NCBI GenBank assembly: GCA_023412435.1
Contig: JAEYNS010000060.1
Location: 1-22,135, forward strand
DNA: 22,135 bases
Reading direction: 5' to 3'
From: Actinomycetes bacterium
GTDB lineage: Bacteria > Actinomycetota > Actinomycetes > Propionibacteriales > Propionibacteriaceae
Under the pieces are notes generated by a model, which had not been told where the DNA came from, searched no databases, and saw only the letters and a program-made list of their open reading frames with translations. Shown piece after piece: positions 6,151 through 14,966 of the stretch. Both the position numbers and the translations under genes were made by a program. Positions within the stretch are counted from its first letter, which is position 1. Every line of letters begins with the position of its first letter.

Positions 6151-6515
6151 TCGGCTTGCTGGTGGCGCTCGCGGGCGGCCTGGGGGCGGTGGCCAGGTTC
6201 CTGGTGGATGCGGTGGTGGGGCGGCTCACCCGCCGCACCGGCCTGCCGCTGGGCACCCTCGCGGTGAACGCGACCGGGTCGTTCCTGCTCGGCTGGCTGG
6301 CCGGCTGGTGGGCGCTCCACACCGGCGACCCGGGCTATCGCATCGTCCTCGGCACCGGGTTCCTCGGCGGCTACACGACGTTCAGCACCGCCAGCGTCGA
6401 GGCCGTCCGGCTGGCCAGGGCAGGGACGCGGCTGCGCGCCGGCGGGCACGCCGTGGCCACCCTGCTGCTGAGCGCCGCCGGCGCCGCCCTCGGCTTCTGG
6501 GTCGGCGCCGGGTGA
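6147..6515 (+). CDS. crcB: Fluoride-specific ion channel FluC (CrcB), second of two
   Basis: A 122-residue four-helix protein, smaller than its neighbour and typical in length for FluC. It shows GGLGAVARF at 10-18, N41 in LAVNATGSF, and GGYTTFSTAS at 74-83. GTG 6147 lies inside a GTGA overlap with the upstream fluC stop, so it is translated by coupling; no separate ribosome site is needed. The two proteins differ clearly in sequence, so this is an old duplication rather than a recent one. Such a pair could form two antiparallel homodimers or one heterodimer. It converges on the flavoprotein gene with 10 bases between stops. Confidence 0.9.
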   Translation: MIGLLVALAGGLGAVARFLVDAVVGRLTRRTGLPLGTLAVNATGSFLLGWLAGWWALHTGDPGYRIVLGTGFLGGYTTFSTASVEAVRLARAGTRLRAGGHAVATLLLSAAGAALGFWVGAG

Positions 6516-6525
6516 GCCCGGTGGC

Positions 6526-9258
6526 CTAGAACCCGTGCCGGGCCCGGCTGGCCTGCTCCTGGGCGCGGAAGAGGTTGAACCGCGGCAGGAACTTGTCCCA
6601 GTCGATGGCGTGGCCGTCGATTTCCGGGCCGTCGATGCAGGCGTGCTTGCGGACCAGCTTGCCGTCCTCGGTGATCGGCACCATGCACGCGCCGCACATC
6701 CCGGTGGCGTCCACCATGATCGAGTTCAGGCTCGCCACCGTCGGAACCCCGTAGGGGCGCGTCAGGTCGGAGACCGAGCGCATCATCAGCGGCGGACCGA
6801 TGGTGACGATCTCGGCGATCCGGCGGCCCTTGCCGTCCCTGGCCGCGTTGAGGAGCTCCTCCAGCGGCGCGGTCACGAAGCCCTGGACCCCGTACGAGCC
6901 GTCGTTGGTCGCGTAGATGACGTCCAGCTGGTCGCCGAACTCCGCCTGCATCCGGCCGATCCGCTCGTCCGGGCCGTCCCAGAACATCAGGTCGGCACTG
7001 CGGAACCCCGAGATCAGGGTGACGTGGTTCCCCAGCCGCAGGTGCTCGCGCATGATCGGGTACACCGGCGGCAGCCCGAGGCCGCCGGCGGTGAAGACCA
7101 CCGTTGCGCCGTCGGCGTGGCGGTGCAGGTCGCTGGGGCGGCCGAGCGGGCCGGCGATGCCGGCGAGGGCGTCGCCCACCGTCATCGTGTTCATCGCCAG
7201 GGTGGTGGAACCCATCCCCTGGACGACGAGCGTGACGGTGCCGGCCTCGGTGTCCCAATCGGCCAGGGTGAGCGGGATCAACTCGCCGTCGGGCGCCGTC
7301 AGCACCCGGACGAACTGCCCGGCCCGGGCGGAGGCGGCGATCACCGGCGCCTTGATGGTGAACTCCTCGATGCCGAGGCTGAGGCGCTGCTTGGCCACGA
7401 TGACCGGCAGCTCGGCAGCCGTCTCGGTGTAGTGCGCCGCCTTGACCACCCGGTCGATGATGTCGGCCGGGTCGAATTCGCCGAGCGTGCCGACGATCTC
7501 GCGCGCCGCGGACTGGCCGTCGCCGGCTGCCCGGATCGCGGTCGAGCCGCCGCGGGCGGCGTCCCCGCCGGTGTAGACACCGTGCAGCGAAGTCTCCTTC
7601 GAGCCGTCCTCGGGCTGCTCGATCGTGCCGTAGCGGGAGACCGCCAGGCGCGGCTCGGAGTCCTTGATGATCGGGTTGGCCGAGTTGCCCAGCGCCATGA
7701 TCACCAGGTCGGCGTCCATCTGCTCGGTGATCCCGGTGGGCAGCGGGCTGCGGCGACCGGACGCGTCCGGCTCGCCGAGACCCATCACCTCCACGGTGGC
7801 ACCGGTCACGAACCCGGTCTTGTCGTCACCGCTGAACTCGACGGGGGAGCGCAGCACCGCGAGCTCGATGCCCTCCTCCAGGGCGTGCTCGAGCTCCTCG
7901 ACGCGGGCAGGCATCTCGGCCCGGGTGCGCCGGTACACGATGGTGACCTGGCCGCCCAGCCTGCGGGCGGTGCGGGCGGCGTCCATCGCGGTGTTGCCGC
8001 CGCCGATGATCAGCACCTGCTTGCCGCGGACGGTGGGCAGCGGGGTCTCGCGCTCATCCTTGTGGGCCTGCATCAGGTTCACCCGGGTGAGGAACTCGTT
8101 GGCGCTCATCACGTTCAGCAGGTGCTCGCCCGGCACGTTGAGGAACCGGGGCAGGCCCGCCCCCGAGCCGACGAAGACCCGGGCGAAGCCGGCCTCCTTC
8201 AACTGCTCGATGGTGGCGGTCTTGCCGACCACGAAGTTGGTGACGAACCGGCCGCCCAGCAGCTTGATCTTGGCGACGACGTCGTCGATCAGCTGGTTGG
8301 GCAGGCGGAACTCGGGGATGCCGTACCGCAGCACGCCGCCGAGCTCGTGGAAGGCCTCGAAGACGGTGACCGGGAACCCCTCCTCGGCCAGCAGGTAGGC
8401 GGTGATCAGGCCGGACGGGCCGGAGCCGACGATCGCCACAGGGGGCTTGGTGGCCAGCAGCCACGGGTCGCGGACGTGTGCGAACCGGCGGGTGGTGGCG
8501 TCGGGGTCGGCCACCTTCTCCCACTCCGGCAGGAACCACTCCAGCTGTCCGATGGTCATCGCCTGCTTGTGGATGCACATTCCCTGGCACTGCAGTTCCT
8601 GCGGGCAGACCCGCCCGGTCACGTTGGGCAGCGGGTTGCAGGACTCCAGCAGCTCCAGCGCCTCCTGGAACTTGCCGTTCCCGATCAGCTCGAACATCTG
8701 CGGGATGTGGATCCGCACCGGGCAGCCGCCCTGTGGTTCCCGGTGGCCCTTCAGCAGGACGCCGAGCTCGCACGGTGCCTCGGCGCACTGCTTGTCGCGC
8801 AGCGCCTCCAGCCAGACGAACAGTTCGACGTCGCGCCGGGTGTAGCCGAGGTCGCGGTAGCCCAGGTAGCCCTTGTTGACTAGCTCGAAGTCCTCGCTGC
8901 GGTCCTCGGGCTCACGGATGTAGGGCGGGATCGCCGAGCCGGCCGGCCAGTTCTGGGACAGCCCCGCGAACATCGGGTAGCGGTCGGACAGGTGGGCGTC
9001 CAGCGCCCGGACGAAGGCCCGCTTCTTGCCGATCGGCAGCCGCCACAGGAAGCGCATGAGCACCCGGCTGGCGTCGTCGTCGCGGGACAGCGCCTCCCAC
9101 AGCCCGACGGTGAACTCCGCGGAGAGCTCCGGCTGCCGGAACTCCCAGGCGACCGCCTCCATGCCGTCGGCGGTGAACAGCTCACGGAAGGCGCGGGGGT
9201 CGGCGGTCAGCCGCCGCTCCAGCAGCCCCAGCTGGTTGATGAAGGAGATGGTGGTCAT
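6526..9258 (-). CDS. Fused NfnB-NfnA-type flavoprotein, NAD(P)H:ferredoxin oxidoreductase
   Basis: A 910-residue cytoplasmic enzyme. Residues 1 to about 155 are a poorly recognisable N-terminal segment. About 156-610 are GltD/NfnB-like: cysteine cluster C207, C218, C224 and C228 (GRVCPQELQCQGMC), FAD loop VGSGPSGL at 277-284, NAD(P) loop IIGGGNTAMDAART at 417-430, and the second FAD motif GVYTGGDAARG at 560-570. About 618-910 are NfnA/ferredoxin-NADP reductase-like: AGQFVRV at 646-652, TAGGLGLPPVYPI at 723-735, and a [2Fe-2S] motif DATGMCGAC...HAC with C855, C858 and C874. In NfnAB these are two subunits; here they are one chain in the order B-A. Its ATG overlaps the stop of the PFOR gene by 4 bases (ATGA), so the two are made together. 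The likely role is to move electrons from ferredoxin or PFOR to NAD(P). Bifurcation is possible but unproved. Confidence 0.85.
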   Translation of the reverse strand: MTTISFINQLGLLERRLTADPRAFRELFTADGMEAVAWEFRQPELSAEFTVGLWEALSRDDDASRVLMRFLWRLPIGKKRAFVRALDAHLSDRYPMFAGLSQNWPAGSAIPPYIREPEDRSEDFELVNKGYLGYRDLGYTRRDVELFVWLEALRDKQCAEAPCELGVLLKGHREPQGGCPVRIHIPQMFELIGNGKFQEALELLESCNPLPNVTGRVCPQELQCQGMCIHKQAMTIGQLEWFLPEWEKVADPDATTRRFAHVRDPWLLATKPPVAIVGSGPSGLITAYLLAEEGFPVTVFEAFHELGGVLRYGIPEFRLPNQLIDDVVAKIKLLGGRFVTNFVVGKTATIEQLKEAGFARVFVGSGAGLPRFLNVPGEHLLNVMSANEFLTRVNLMQAHKDERETPLPTVRGKQVLIIGGGNTAMDAARTARRLGGQVTIVYRRTRAEMPARVEELEHALEEGIELAVLRSPVEFSGDDKTGFVTGATVEVMGLGEPDASGRRSPLPTGITEQMDADLVIMALGNSANPIIKDSEPRLAVSRYGTIEQPEDGSKETSLHGVYTGGDAARGGSTAIRAAGDGQSAAREIVGTLGEFDPADIIDRVVKAAHYTETAAELPVIVAKQRLSLGIEEFTIKAPVIAASARAGQFVRVLTAPDGELIPLTLADWDTEAGTVTLVVQGMGSTTLAMNTMTVGDALAGIAGPLGRPSDLHRHADGATVVFTAGGLGLPPVYPIMREHLRLGNHVTLISGFRSADLMFWDGPDERIGRMQAEFGDQLDVIYATNDGSYGVQGFVTAPLEELLNAARDGKGRRIAEIVTIGPPLMMRSVSDLTRPYGVPTVASLNSIMVDATGMCGACMVPITEDGKLVRKHACIDGPEIDGHAIDWDKFLPRFNLFRAQEQASRARHGF

Positions 9259-12200
9259 CGGATGATCTCCGCGTCGCAGGTGGCCTTGACCCGGGCGATC
9301 CGGGCCTCCAGCTCACCGGTGATGGCCACCGTCTCGAGGCTGCCGGCGCGCATCCGTCCAACGGTCTTGGGGGCCCCGTCGACCACCACCGTGGCCTTCT
9401 CGAACAGCTGCGGCAGTTCCTGGTAGCAGGTGGCGCAGTCGTTGCACTGCGCGAGGTCCTCCGGATCCAGCCAGATCGGACGCTCCGCCGTCGCGACCGG
9501 GGCCGCGGTGTCGGCCGGGGCCGCCAGGGCGGTGGGTCCGGCCAGGCCGAGCTGCAGCGGGCCACCGACCGGCGCCACGCTGGCGGTGGCGAGGTCGGCC
9601 ATCGCCTGGGCGATGGTGTCCAGCGACGACTCCCTGTCGGCGACGGCTTCGGCGTACCTGGCGGCCAGTGCGTCGACCTCGCTGCGGTGCTGCGCGGTGA
9701 GCAGGGCCTCGGACTGCCCGGCGAGGAACTGCAGGGTCAGCCAGTGCCGCTTGCGGTCCTCGACCAGCGCCACGATCGCCGGGGAGCAGGCCATCCGCAC
9801 CAGCTGCTTGCGCTTGTCGGTGGTGTAGACGAACGGGATCTTTCCGGCCCGCTGCTCCATGGGCAGCTCGACATACTCGACGATCGGGATCGCGGCCGCC
9901 TCCTCGTGCACCGCCAGCCAGCGGTACTGCTTGGCGAACCGGACCTCGCCGAGCGCGAAGTCGGCAGGGGTGAGGGGCATGGTGAGCAGCTGGAGGTTCC
10001 TCGACTCGTCGAGGTAGTCCAGCGTCGTGGTGGTCCACAGCTGGTCGGGATCGGGGTTCCCGGCCAGGCTGAACCGCTCCGGCAAGGTGGCGCCGCGCCG
10101 GGGGTCGTGGACGAAGAGCGGGCTCATCCGGCTCTCCACCGCCATCCGCGACCGCGCGTTGGCGAGGTCTTCCGGCATGCCGTTCTCGGTGTCGCAGGGG
10201 GCGTAGCTGATCATCAGGGCGGCGCCCTGGGTGAAGCTCAGCATGTCCGCGGCAGCACGCAGGAAGTGGCCGTGGTAGGCGGTGGCGGTCGAGCAGACGA
10301 AGACGCCGGGGTGGAAGGCCGCCAGCAGGCCGAGCTCCTTGCGGGTCTCCTGCTTGCCGCCGTGCGCGGCGCCGTAACGGGCGAGGTCGGCGTCCTGGCC
10401 GGGGAAGCTGGCCGTCGAGGCCTGGCCACCGGTGTTGGAGTAGCCGCCGGTGTCGAGAACGAGCGACTTGATCGGGGTGCCGCCGGCCAGCACCCGCGAC
10501 ATCGCGCCGAAGCCGATGTCGAAGGCGGCGCCGTCGCCACTGATCGTGAACACGGACGGAACCAGTGCCCGCTCCTCGGGGGTGAAGTCCCGCCACGACA
10601 GGGTGCGCAGCGCCGCGTCGTGCTGGGCGGGCTGGTAGCTGCCGGTCAGTTCGAGCTTCGCCACCCGCATCGCCCTGACCTCGTCGACCAGCCCGGACAC
10701 GAGGCCCTCGTAGATGCCGACGGCCAGCGGCTGGGCGTCCTGGAACAGGCCGTTGACCCACGGGTCGAGGTACGGCGAGAACGGCATGGTCGACGCGTAC
10801 ACGCTCGAGCAGCCGGTCGAGTTGGCGATCACCGCCGGGGCGGGACCGTTGCCGGTCGGGCCCGACTCGTAGAGGTAGATCCGGTTCTCCAGCTCGGTGA
10901 TGGAGCGGTTGATCCGGTCGGCTCGCGGGCTGCCGGCCGGCACCGACGCCAGCAGGGTGTGGAGTCGTTCCACGGTGGCGTCGAGTTCGCGCAGGTGCGC
11001 CTCCCGACGGCTGGAGCCGAGGTTGTGCGACAGCGAGGTCAGCAGGTGGATGGCCGTCACCTCACCGCAGCCGCGGCAGGCGCCGTGACCGCCGGTCATC
11101 GAGTAGTAGCTGTCCCGGCTGAGCAGGACCCGCTTGATGTCGCCGGCCGGGTCGGTGGCTCCGGCGACCAGCCGGGCCGGGGTGTCGGGCAGCTGGGTGA
11201 GCCGCTCGAACCGGGTCTCCAGCATGCCCAGCAGGACGTCGTCCTGGTCTGCCGAGGTGAGCGCGTCCGGCCCGCACACCTCGATGCACTGCAGGCAGCC
11301 GGTGCACTTCCAGGGGTCGACGACCGCCGAGAACAGCGCGCCGGTGCCCGGTGCCTCCTTCTCCATCGCGTCGAACAGCGGACGGGTGCGCGCCACCGGG
11401 AAGGCGGCGACCTGGCTCACGACGTCCTCGAGGTGCTTGGCCAGCACCCGCTTCGGCGGCAGGGCGGCCGTCGCGGCTTCGACAACAGCGGCGAAGTCCT
11501 CCGCCGCGGGCTCGGCGACCAGCAGCCGGCGGACTTCCGCGGCCCATTCGGTGACGAGTTCACGCAGCCGGGCCCTGGCGGTCTCCGGCAGGTCGGTGGC
11601 GTCGATCGCCACGTGCAGCAGGTCGCCGATCTCGTGACCGGTGTTGGGGATCGCGTTGTCGGGGCAGGCGAGGGCGCACTCCATGCACGCGGTGCAGGAG
11701 GCGGCGTCGAAGATCGGCACGGTGCGGCGGAACAGGCCCTTGTTCTTGACCGCCGCGGTGCCGACCGGCATGAACATGCCGGTGCCGGGCAACACGGGCG
11801 CCTCGTCGATGGTGCCCTCGCGGAACGGCCGCGCCATGATCTCGTCGTAGTAGGCGGGGTCGAACAGGCCGGTGGTCCTGGACTGGTTCACGGCGGGGGT
11901 CATCAGCTGCGACAGCGAGGGCCTGGCTGCAACCGCGGTCCGGCCGGCTTCGGCCTCGGCGAACTCGGCAGTCGTGTAGTCGATCAGCACAGCCTTCATA
12001 CCGTCGCGGATCACTGCCATGTTGGCCTCGACCACGGACTGGCCCTTGCGACCGAACTTCTTGGCGAGCTCGGCCTGGACTCCTGCTTCCATCTCCTGCG
12101 GGGAGGCGCCCTTGGCGACCCGGTCGACGTGGCCGATGATCGCCCCGATGAAGGCCATGCCCATCATCCGGGTCTCCAGCTCGGGGTTCGGGGCGTGGGT

Positions 12201-14186
12201 GCGGGCCACCGCGAAGGCGTCCAGCACCAGGAGCCGGATGCCGCGCTCGCGGATCGCGCGGCGGGCGTGCGCAGGCAGTTCCGCCCACACGTCGAGCGGC
12301 TGCCGGCTGGACTGCAGGATGAGGGTGCCGCCCGCGACCAGGCCCTTCAGCGGGTTGGTGTGGGAGAACACCTGGTGGTCGGGCGCCACCACCACCTCGA
12401 CGTCCTCGAGCTCGGCGTTGGTGATGAGCACCGGCTCGGGGGACAAGGTGATGTAGTAGTTGGTCGGCGCGCCGGACTTCTCCGACCCGTACTTCGGGGC
12501 CGACTTGGAGTGCATTCCGAGCATTCCCGAGAGGATGTCGGTCAGCAGCTTGCCGGTCGCGATGGTGCCGTACCCGCCGACCGAGTGGAACCTGATCCGC
12601 AATGCCTCCGCCGGCAGCACCGGCGGGTTCGGGCCGGTCTTGAGCGCCATCAGCTCGGTCTCGGGGTAGGCGGCGCGCATCCGGTCCTGGATCGCCGCGA
12701 CCGCGGGGGTGGGGTTCTGGATGAAGAACTGGGAACCGAGGTAGACCAGCGGCGCACCGCCCTGCGAGGCCATGTTCTCGAAGGCGGCCACCAGGTGCCG
12801 CGGCTGCACGTCGTGGCCGCCGAGGCCGAAGATGGCAGTGGTGAGGCGCGGGAACAGCCGCGCGTGGTACAGCGCCTGGGTGACGAGCCTGGTCAGGGCG
12901 GTGTCGTCGGAGCGCTCGAGGACGGTGACGGCCTTGGCGTTGCCGATCGCGGCTACCAGCTCCTCCTCGGGGAACGGCTGCAGCAGCTTGACCGAGACGA
13001 CGCCCACCTTGAGGCCCTGCGAGCGCAGGTAGGGCAGGACGGCGCGCACGTCGTCGGTGATCGAACCCATGCCGACCATCACGTACTCGGCATCGGCGGT
13101 GTCGTACGCCTCGACGGGGGAGTAGCTGCGACCGGTGAGCTCGCCGTACTCCGCCATCGCCTGGCGCACCAGAGCCGGCACGGCGGCGGCGAAGTGGGTG
13201 CGGTGGTCGGCGGCACCGGCCTGGAAGTCGGGCTGGTTCTGGACCGGACCGGTCAGGCCGGGGTTGTGCGGGTCGACCAGTGCGGGGACGAGCTGACGGG
13301 TGCCCTTGGCCCAGGCGCCGCGCCACTGCCGACGCCACTGGGCGTGCAGGGTCCCGGGGACCCAGGCGAGGGTGCGGTCGACCAGGTCGCCGGCGTCGTC
13401 GGCCTCGATCTGCTCGGCCATCACGGCCAGCTGCGCGCGCAGCGCCTCGAGGTCGGCGGGCTCGAACTCGGCGGCGTGGCGCTCGAGGTAGGCGGTCAGC
13501 TGGAAGACGCGTCCCTTGGCACCGAAGAGCAGGTCCTGGGCGACGGTGGGGCACGGGATGCGGCCGGCGGGGTCGCCGAGGTAGGTGCGCAGCAGTTCCG
13601 GCTCAGGCAACGACACCTCGCTCATCACGTGGCTGGTGGCGAACCCGTCCATGGCGTTGGCAACCGGGATGAGCGACAGGGCGGACGTCCGGTAGGAGAT
13701 CGCCGCGAGGTCGGCGGCCTCCTGTGGGTTCGAGCCGAACAGGATGGTGTAGCCGGTGGGGAGCATCGCGTAGATGTCGTCGTGGCCCGCCATGACGTTG
13801 AGGGAGTGCTTGGTCACGACCCGGGCGGCGACGTGCAGGACGAAGCCGCCGATCTTCTTGCCGACGGTGACGTAGTGCGACTCGAGGCCGTACAGGATGC
13901 CCTGGCTGGAGGAGGCGTTGGAGATGAAGTTGCCGCCGGTGAGCGCCGCGCCGAGGGCGCCGCTCTGGGCGGAGTGCTCACCCTCGGTCTCCACGAAGAA
14001 GGGGTGCCTGCCCCAGACGTTCAGCTGGCCCTCGGCCCGCGCGGCCTCGAACAGCTCGGCGATCTCGGTGGAGGGCGTGATCGGGTAGCCGATGACCCCG
14101 CCGCACACGTGCTTCATCACGTGGGCGATCGCGCCGTTGCCGTTGATGACTTCGCTGATACCGGGGAACCGGGGAGAGGGGGTCAT
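9255..14186 (-). CDS. nifJ: Pyruvate:ferredoxin (flavodoxin) oxidoreductase, enlarged single-chain form
   Basis: A 1643-residue single-chain PFOR, longer than the usual 1170-1230. It oxidises pyruvate and CoA to acetyl-CoA and CO2 and reduces ferredoxin. The N-terminal TPP half has YPITPSTE (34-41; T37), E70 and HVAAR (118-122; R122), which match the substrate and TPP residues of Desulfovibrio PFOR. Two 4Fe-4S motifs follow: C831/834/837/841 and C961/964/967/971. The proximal cluster cysteines are C1037, C1040, C1126 (STGCSS) and C1331 (YAPC). The Mg-TPP motif GDGAAFDIGFG begins at 1217. Unusual additions are a longer gap between the two ferredoxin motifs, an insert at about 1050-1110, and a C-terminal tail with C1581, C1584, C1587 and C1637 that looks like a mono-cluster ferredoxin. 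The ATG at 14186 is preceded by a weak AGGACGAG site. It is first in the operon with the fused flavoprotein. Confidence 0.92.
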   Translation of the reverse strand: MTPSPRFPGISEVINGNGAIAHVMKHVCGGVIGYPITPSTEIAELFEAARAEGQLNVWGRHPFFVETEGEHSAQSGALGAALTGGNFISNASSSQGILYGLESHYVTVGKKIGGFVLHVAARVVTKHSLNVMAGHDDIYAMLPTGYTILFGSNPQEAADLAAISYRTSALSLIPVANAMDGFATSHVMSEVSLPEPELLRTYLGDPAGRIPCPTVAQDLLFGAKGRVFQLTAYLERHAAEFEPADLEALRAQLAVMAEQIEADDAGDLVDRTLAWVPGTLHAQWRRQWRGAWAKGTRQLVPALVDPHNPGLTGPVQNQPDFQAGAADHRTHFAAAVPALVRQAMAEYGELTGRSYSPVEAYDTADAEYVMVGMGSITDDVRAVLPYLRSQGLKVGVVSVKLLQPFPEEELVAAIGNAKAVTVLERSDDTALTRLVTQALYHARLFPRLTTAIFGLGGHDVQPRHLVAAFENMASQGGAPLVYLGSQFFIQNPTPAVAAIQDRMRAAYPETELMALKTGPNPPVLPAEALRIRFHSVGGYGTIATGKLLTDILSGMLGMHSKSAPKYGSEKSGAPTNYYITLSPEPVLITNAELEDVEVVVAPDHQVFSHTNPLKGLVAGGTLILQSSRQPLDVWAELPAHARRAIRERGIRLLVLDAFAVARTHAPNPELETRMMGMAFIGAIIGHVDRVAKGASPQEMEAGVQAELAKKFGRKGQSVVEANMAVIRDGMKAVLIDYTTAEFAEAEAGRTAVAARPSLSQLMTPAVNQSRTTGLFDPAYYDEIMARPFREGTIDEAPVLPGTGMFMPVGTAAVKNKGLFRRTVPIFDAASCTACMECALACPDNAIPNTGHEIGDLLHVAIDATDLPETARARLRELVTEWAAEVRRLLVAEPAAEDFAAVVEAATAALPPKRVLAKHLEDVVSQVAAFPVARTRPLFDAMEKEAPGTGALFSAVVDPWKCTGCLQCIEVCGPDALTSADQDDVLLGMLETRFERLTQLPDTPARLVAGATDPAGDIKRVLLSRDSYYSMTGGHGACRGCGEVTAIHLLTSLSHNLGSSRREAHLRELDATVERLHTLLASVPAGSPRADRINRSITELENRIYLYESGPTGNGPAPAVIANSTGCSSVYASTMPFSPYLDPWVNGLFQDAQPLAVGIYEGLVSGLVDEVRAMRVAKLELTGSYQPAQHDAALRTLSWRDFTPEERALVPSVFTISGDGAAFDIGFGAMSRVLAGGTPIKSLVLDTGGYSNTGGQASTASFPGQDADLARYGAAHGGKQETRKELGLLAAFHPGVFVCSTATAYHGHFLRAAADMLSFTQGAALMISYAPCDTENGMPEDLANARSRMAVESRMSPLFVHDPRRGATLPERFSLAGNPDPDQLWTTTTLDYLDESRNLQLLTMPLTPADFALGEVRFAKQYRWLAVHEEAAAIPIVEYVELPMEQRAGKIPFVYTTDKRKQLVRMACSPAIVALVEDRKRHWLTLQFLAGQSEALLTAQHRSEVDALAARYAEAVADRESSLDTIAQAMADLATASVAPVGGPLQLGLAGPTALAAPADTAAPVATAERPIWLDPEDLAQCNDCATCYQELPQLFEKATVVVDGAPKTVGRMRAGSLETVAITGELEARIARVKATCDAEIIR

Positions 14187-14348
14187 GACTCGTCCTGTCA
14201 GGCTGCGTGCTCACCACACACGTCCGATGTGTCTGGTCTCTACGCAATCTTGCCCCCATCAGGGGACGGACGGGCCCTTTCGAATTAAGTGCACGAAAGT
14301 GGCGCCAATTTCTTTATCGGCACCACTTCCGCGCAGAAATCGGAACCG
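14187..14348. other. Intergenic region upstream of the PFOR operon
   Basis: This 162-base gap separates the PFOR start from the end of the sigma-factor operon and is visibly less GC-rich than its surroundings. It holds an inverted repeat at 14297-14328, a short CCCC-ATCA-GGGG hairpin near 14253-14266, and a small ACACA/TGTGT dyad near 14216-14232. The PFOR promoter should lie here on the minus strand. I could not pick a convincing -35/-10 pair. Confidence 0.6.
14297..14328 (-). terminator. Hairpin: candidate terminator of the sigma-factor operon or PFOR regulatory site
   Basis: Arms AAGTGGTGCC and GGCGCCACTT (minus-strand reading) pair over 10 positions with one G-U wobble around a 12-base A/T-rich loop. 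The pairing is complete only in minus-strand RNA; the plus strand has a C-A mismatch, which favours a structure in that transcript. It lies 20 bases after the stop of the membrane-protein gene and about 110 bases before the PFOR ATG. The tail after the stem is only weakly T-rich (TCGTGCACTTAATT), so it may be a terminator or an operator. Confidence 0.45.
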
Positions 14349-14966
14349 TCAGCGGAACGCCTGCTCGTAGACCTCGCGAAGCTCGGGGCTGGTCGGGCCG
14401 GAGACTCCACACAGCGCGATCTCGAGCGCAGCCTCGGCCGGGTCGAGGTCCGCAGCGGCGATCAGGTAGTCCTGCCCGACCGCGAACTCGAAGGCTGAGA
14501 AGTCGCCCTCGCCCAGTTCGGGCCGGTCGATCTCGACGAGAGTACCGGGTTCGCCGCGGAAGACATGGGTCACCGTGAGGGTGATGGTGTCGGCGGCCAC
14601 CTCGCTGACCGCACCCTGGAAGGCCAGCGGCAACGGGGCGAGCAGGTCGGGGGTCAGCACGGGGCAGGCGCCGGCGGCCATCCCGCCGTCGCCGGCGGGC
14701 AACACCAGGCGGGTGGCGCTGGTCGCCGCCGGGGTGAGCGCCGACACCGCGACGAACGCCGCGGCGGCCAGGGCGGCGGTTCCGCCCAGTCCGACCAGCA
14801 GCGGTCGTCGCGGTGCCCGCCGGGGGGCGGCGGCAGAGGGCTGGGAGTTGGTGAGGTTAACCATGCGGGTGATCCGATCGTCAGGAAGCGGGACGAGGGA
14901 GGCGGCAGGGTCGGCGGCCCGCAACATGGCCCTCAGGTCGTCATCGGGTTCGTCGTGGTGCTTCAC
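14349..14966 (-). CDS. Single-pass membrane protein, possible anti-sigma or sensor partner of the ECF sigma factor
   Basis: A 205-residue protein. Residues 1-53 are hydrophilic and start with an acidic helix (DDDLRAMLRAADPAASL) like those in actinobacterial proteins encoded after ECF sigma genes. A basic stretch (RRAPRR) leads to one membrane helix at about 55-78. The remaining part is outside the cell and carries two cysteines (in GACPVL and ALCGVS) that could form a disulphide. No zinc-binding HxxxCxxC anti-sigma motif is seen. GTG 14966 overlaps the sigma stop by 4 bases (GTGA), which points to strict co-expression. The role as a sigma regulator is inferred from context. I do not recognise the extracellular domain. 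Confidence 0.75.
   Translation of the reverse strand: MKHHDEPDDDLRAMLRAADPAASLVPLPDDRITRMVNLTNSQPSAAAPRRAPRRPLLVGLGGTAALAAAAFVAVSALTPAATSATRLVLPAGDGGMAAGACPVLTPDLLAPLPLAFQGAVSEVAADTITLTVTHVFRGEPGTLVEIDRPELGEGDFSAFEFAVGQDYLIAAADLDPAEAALEIALCGVSGPTSPELREVYEQAFR

Noticed and set aside
6535..8883. Long plus-strand open frame opposite the fused flavoprotein
   Set aside because: Same antisense effect; low-complexity product without motifs, while the minus strand has clear FAD, NAD(P) and Fe-S motifs.
9687..14288. Very long plus-strand open frame (over 1500 codons) opposite PFOR
   Set aside because: It is antisense to a gene with complete PFOR motifs. The translation is Gly/Arg/Val/His-rich with no domain, as expected for the complement of GC-rich codons.
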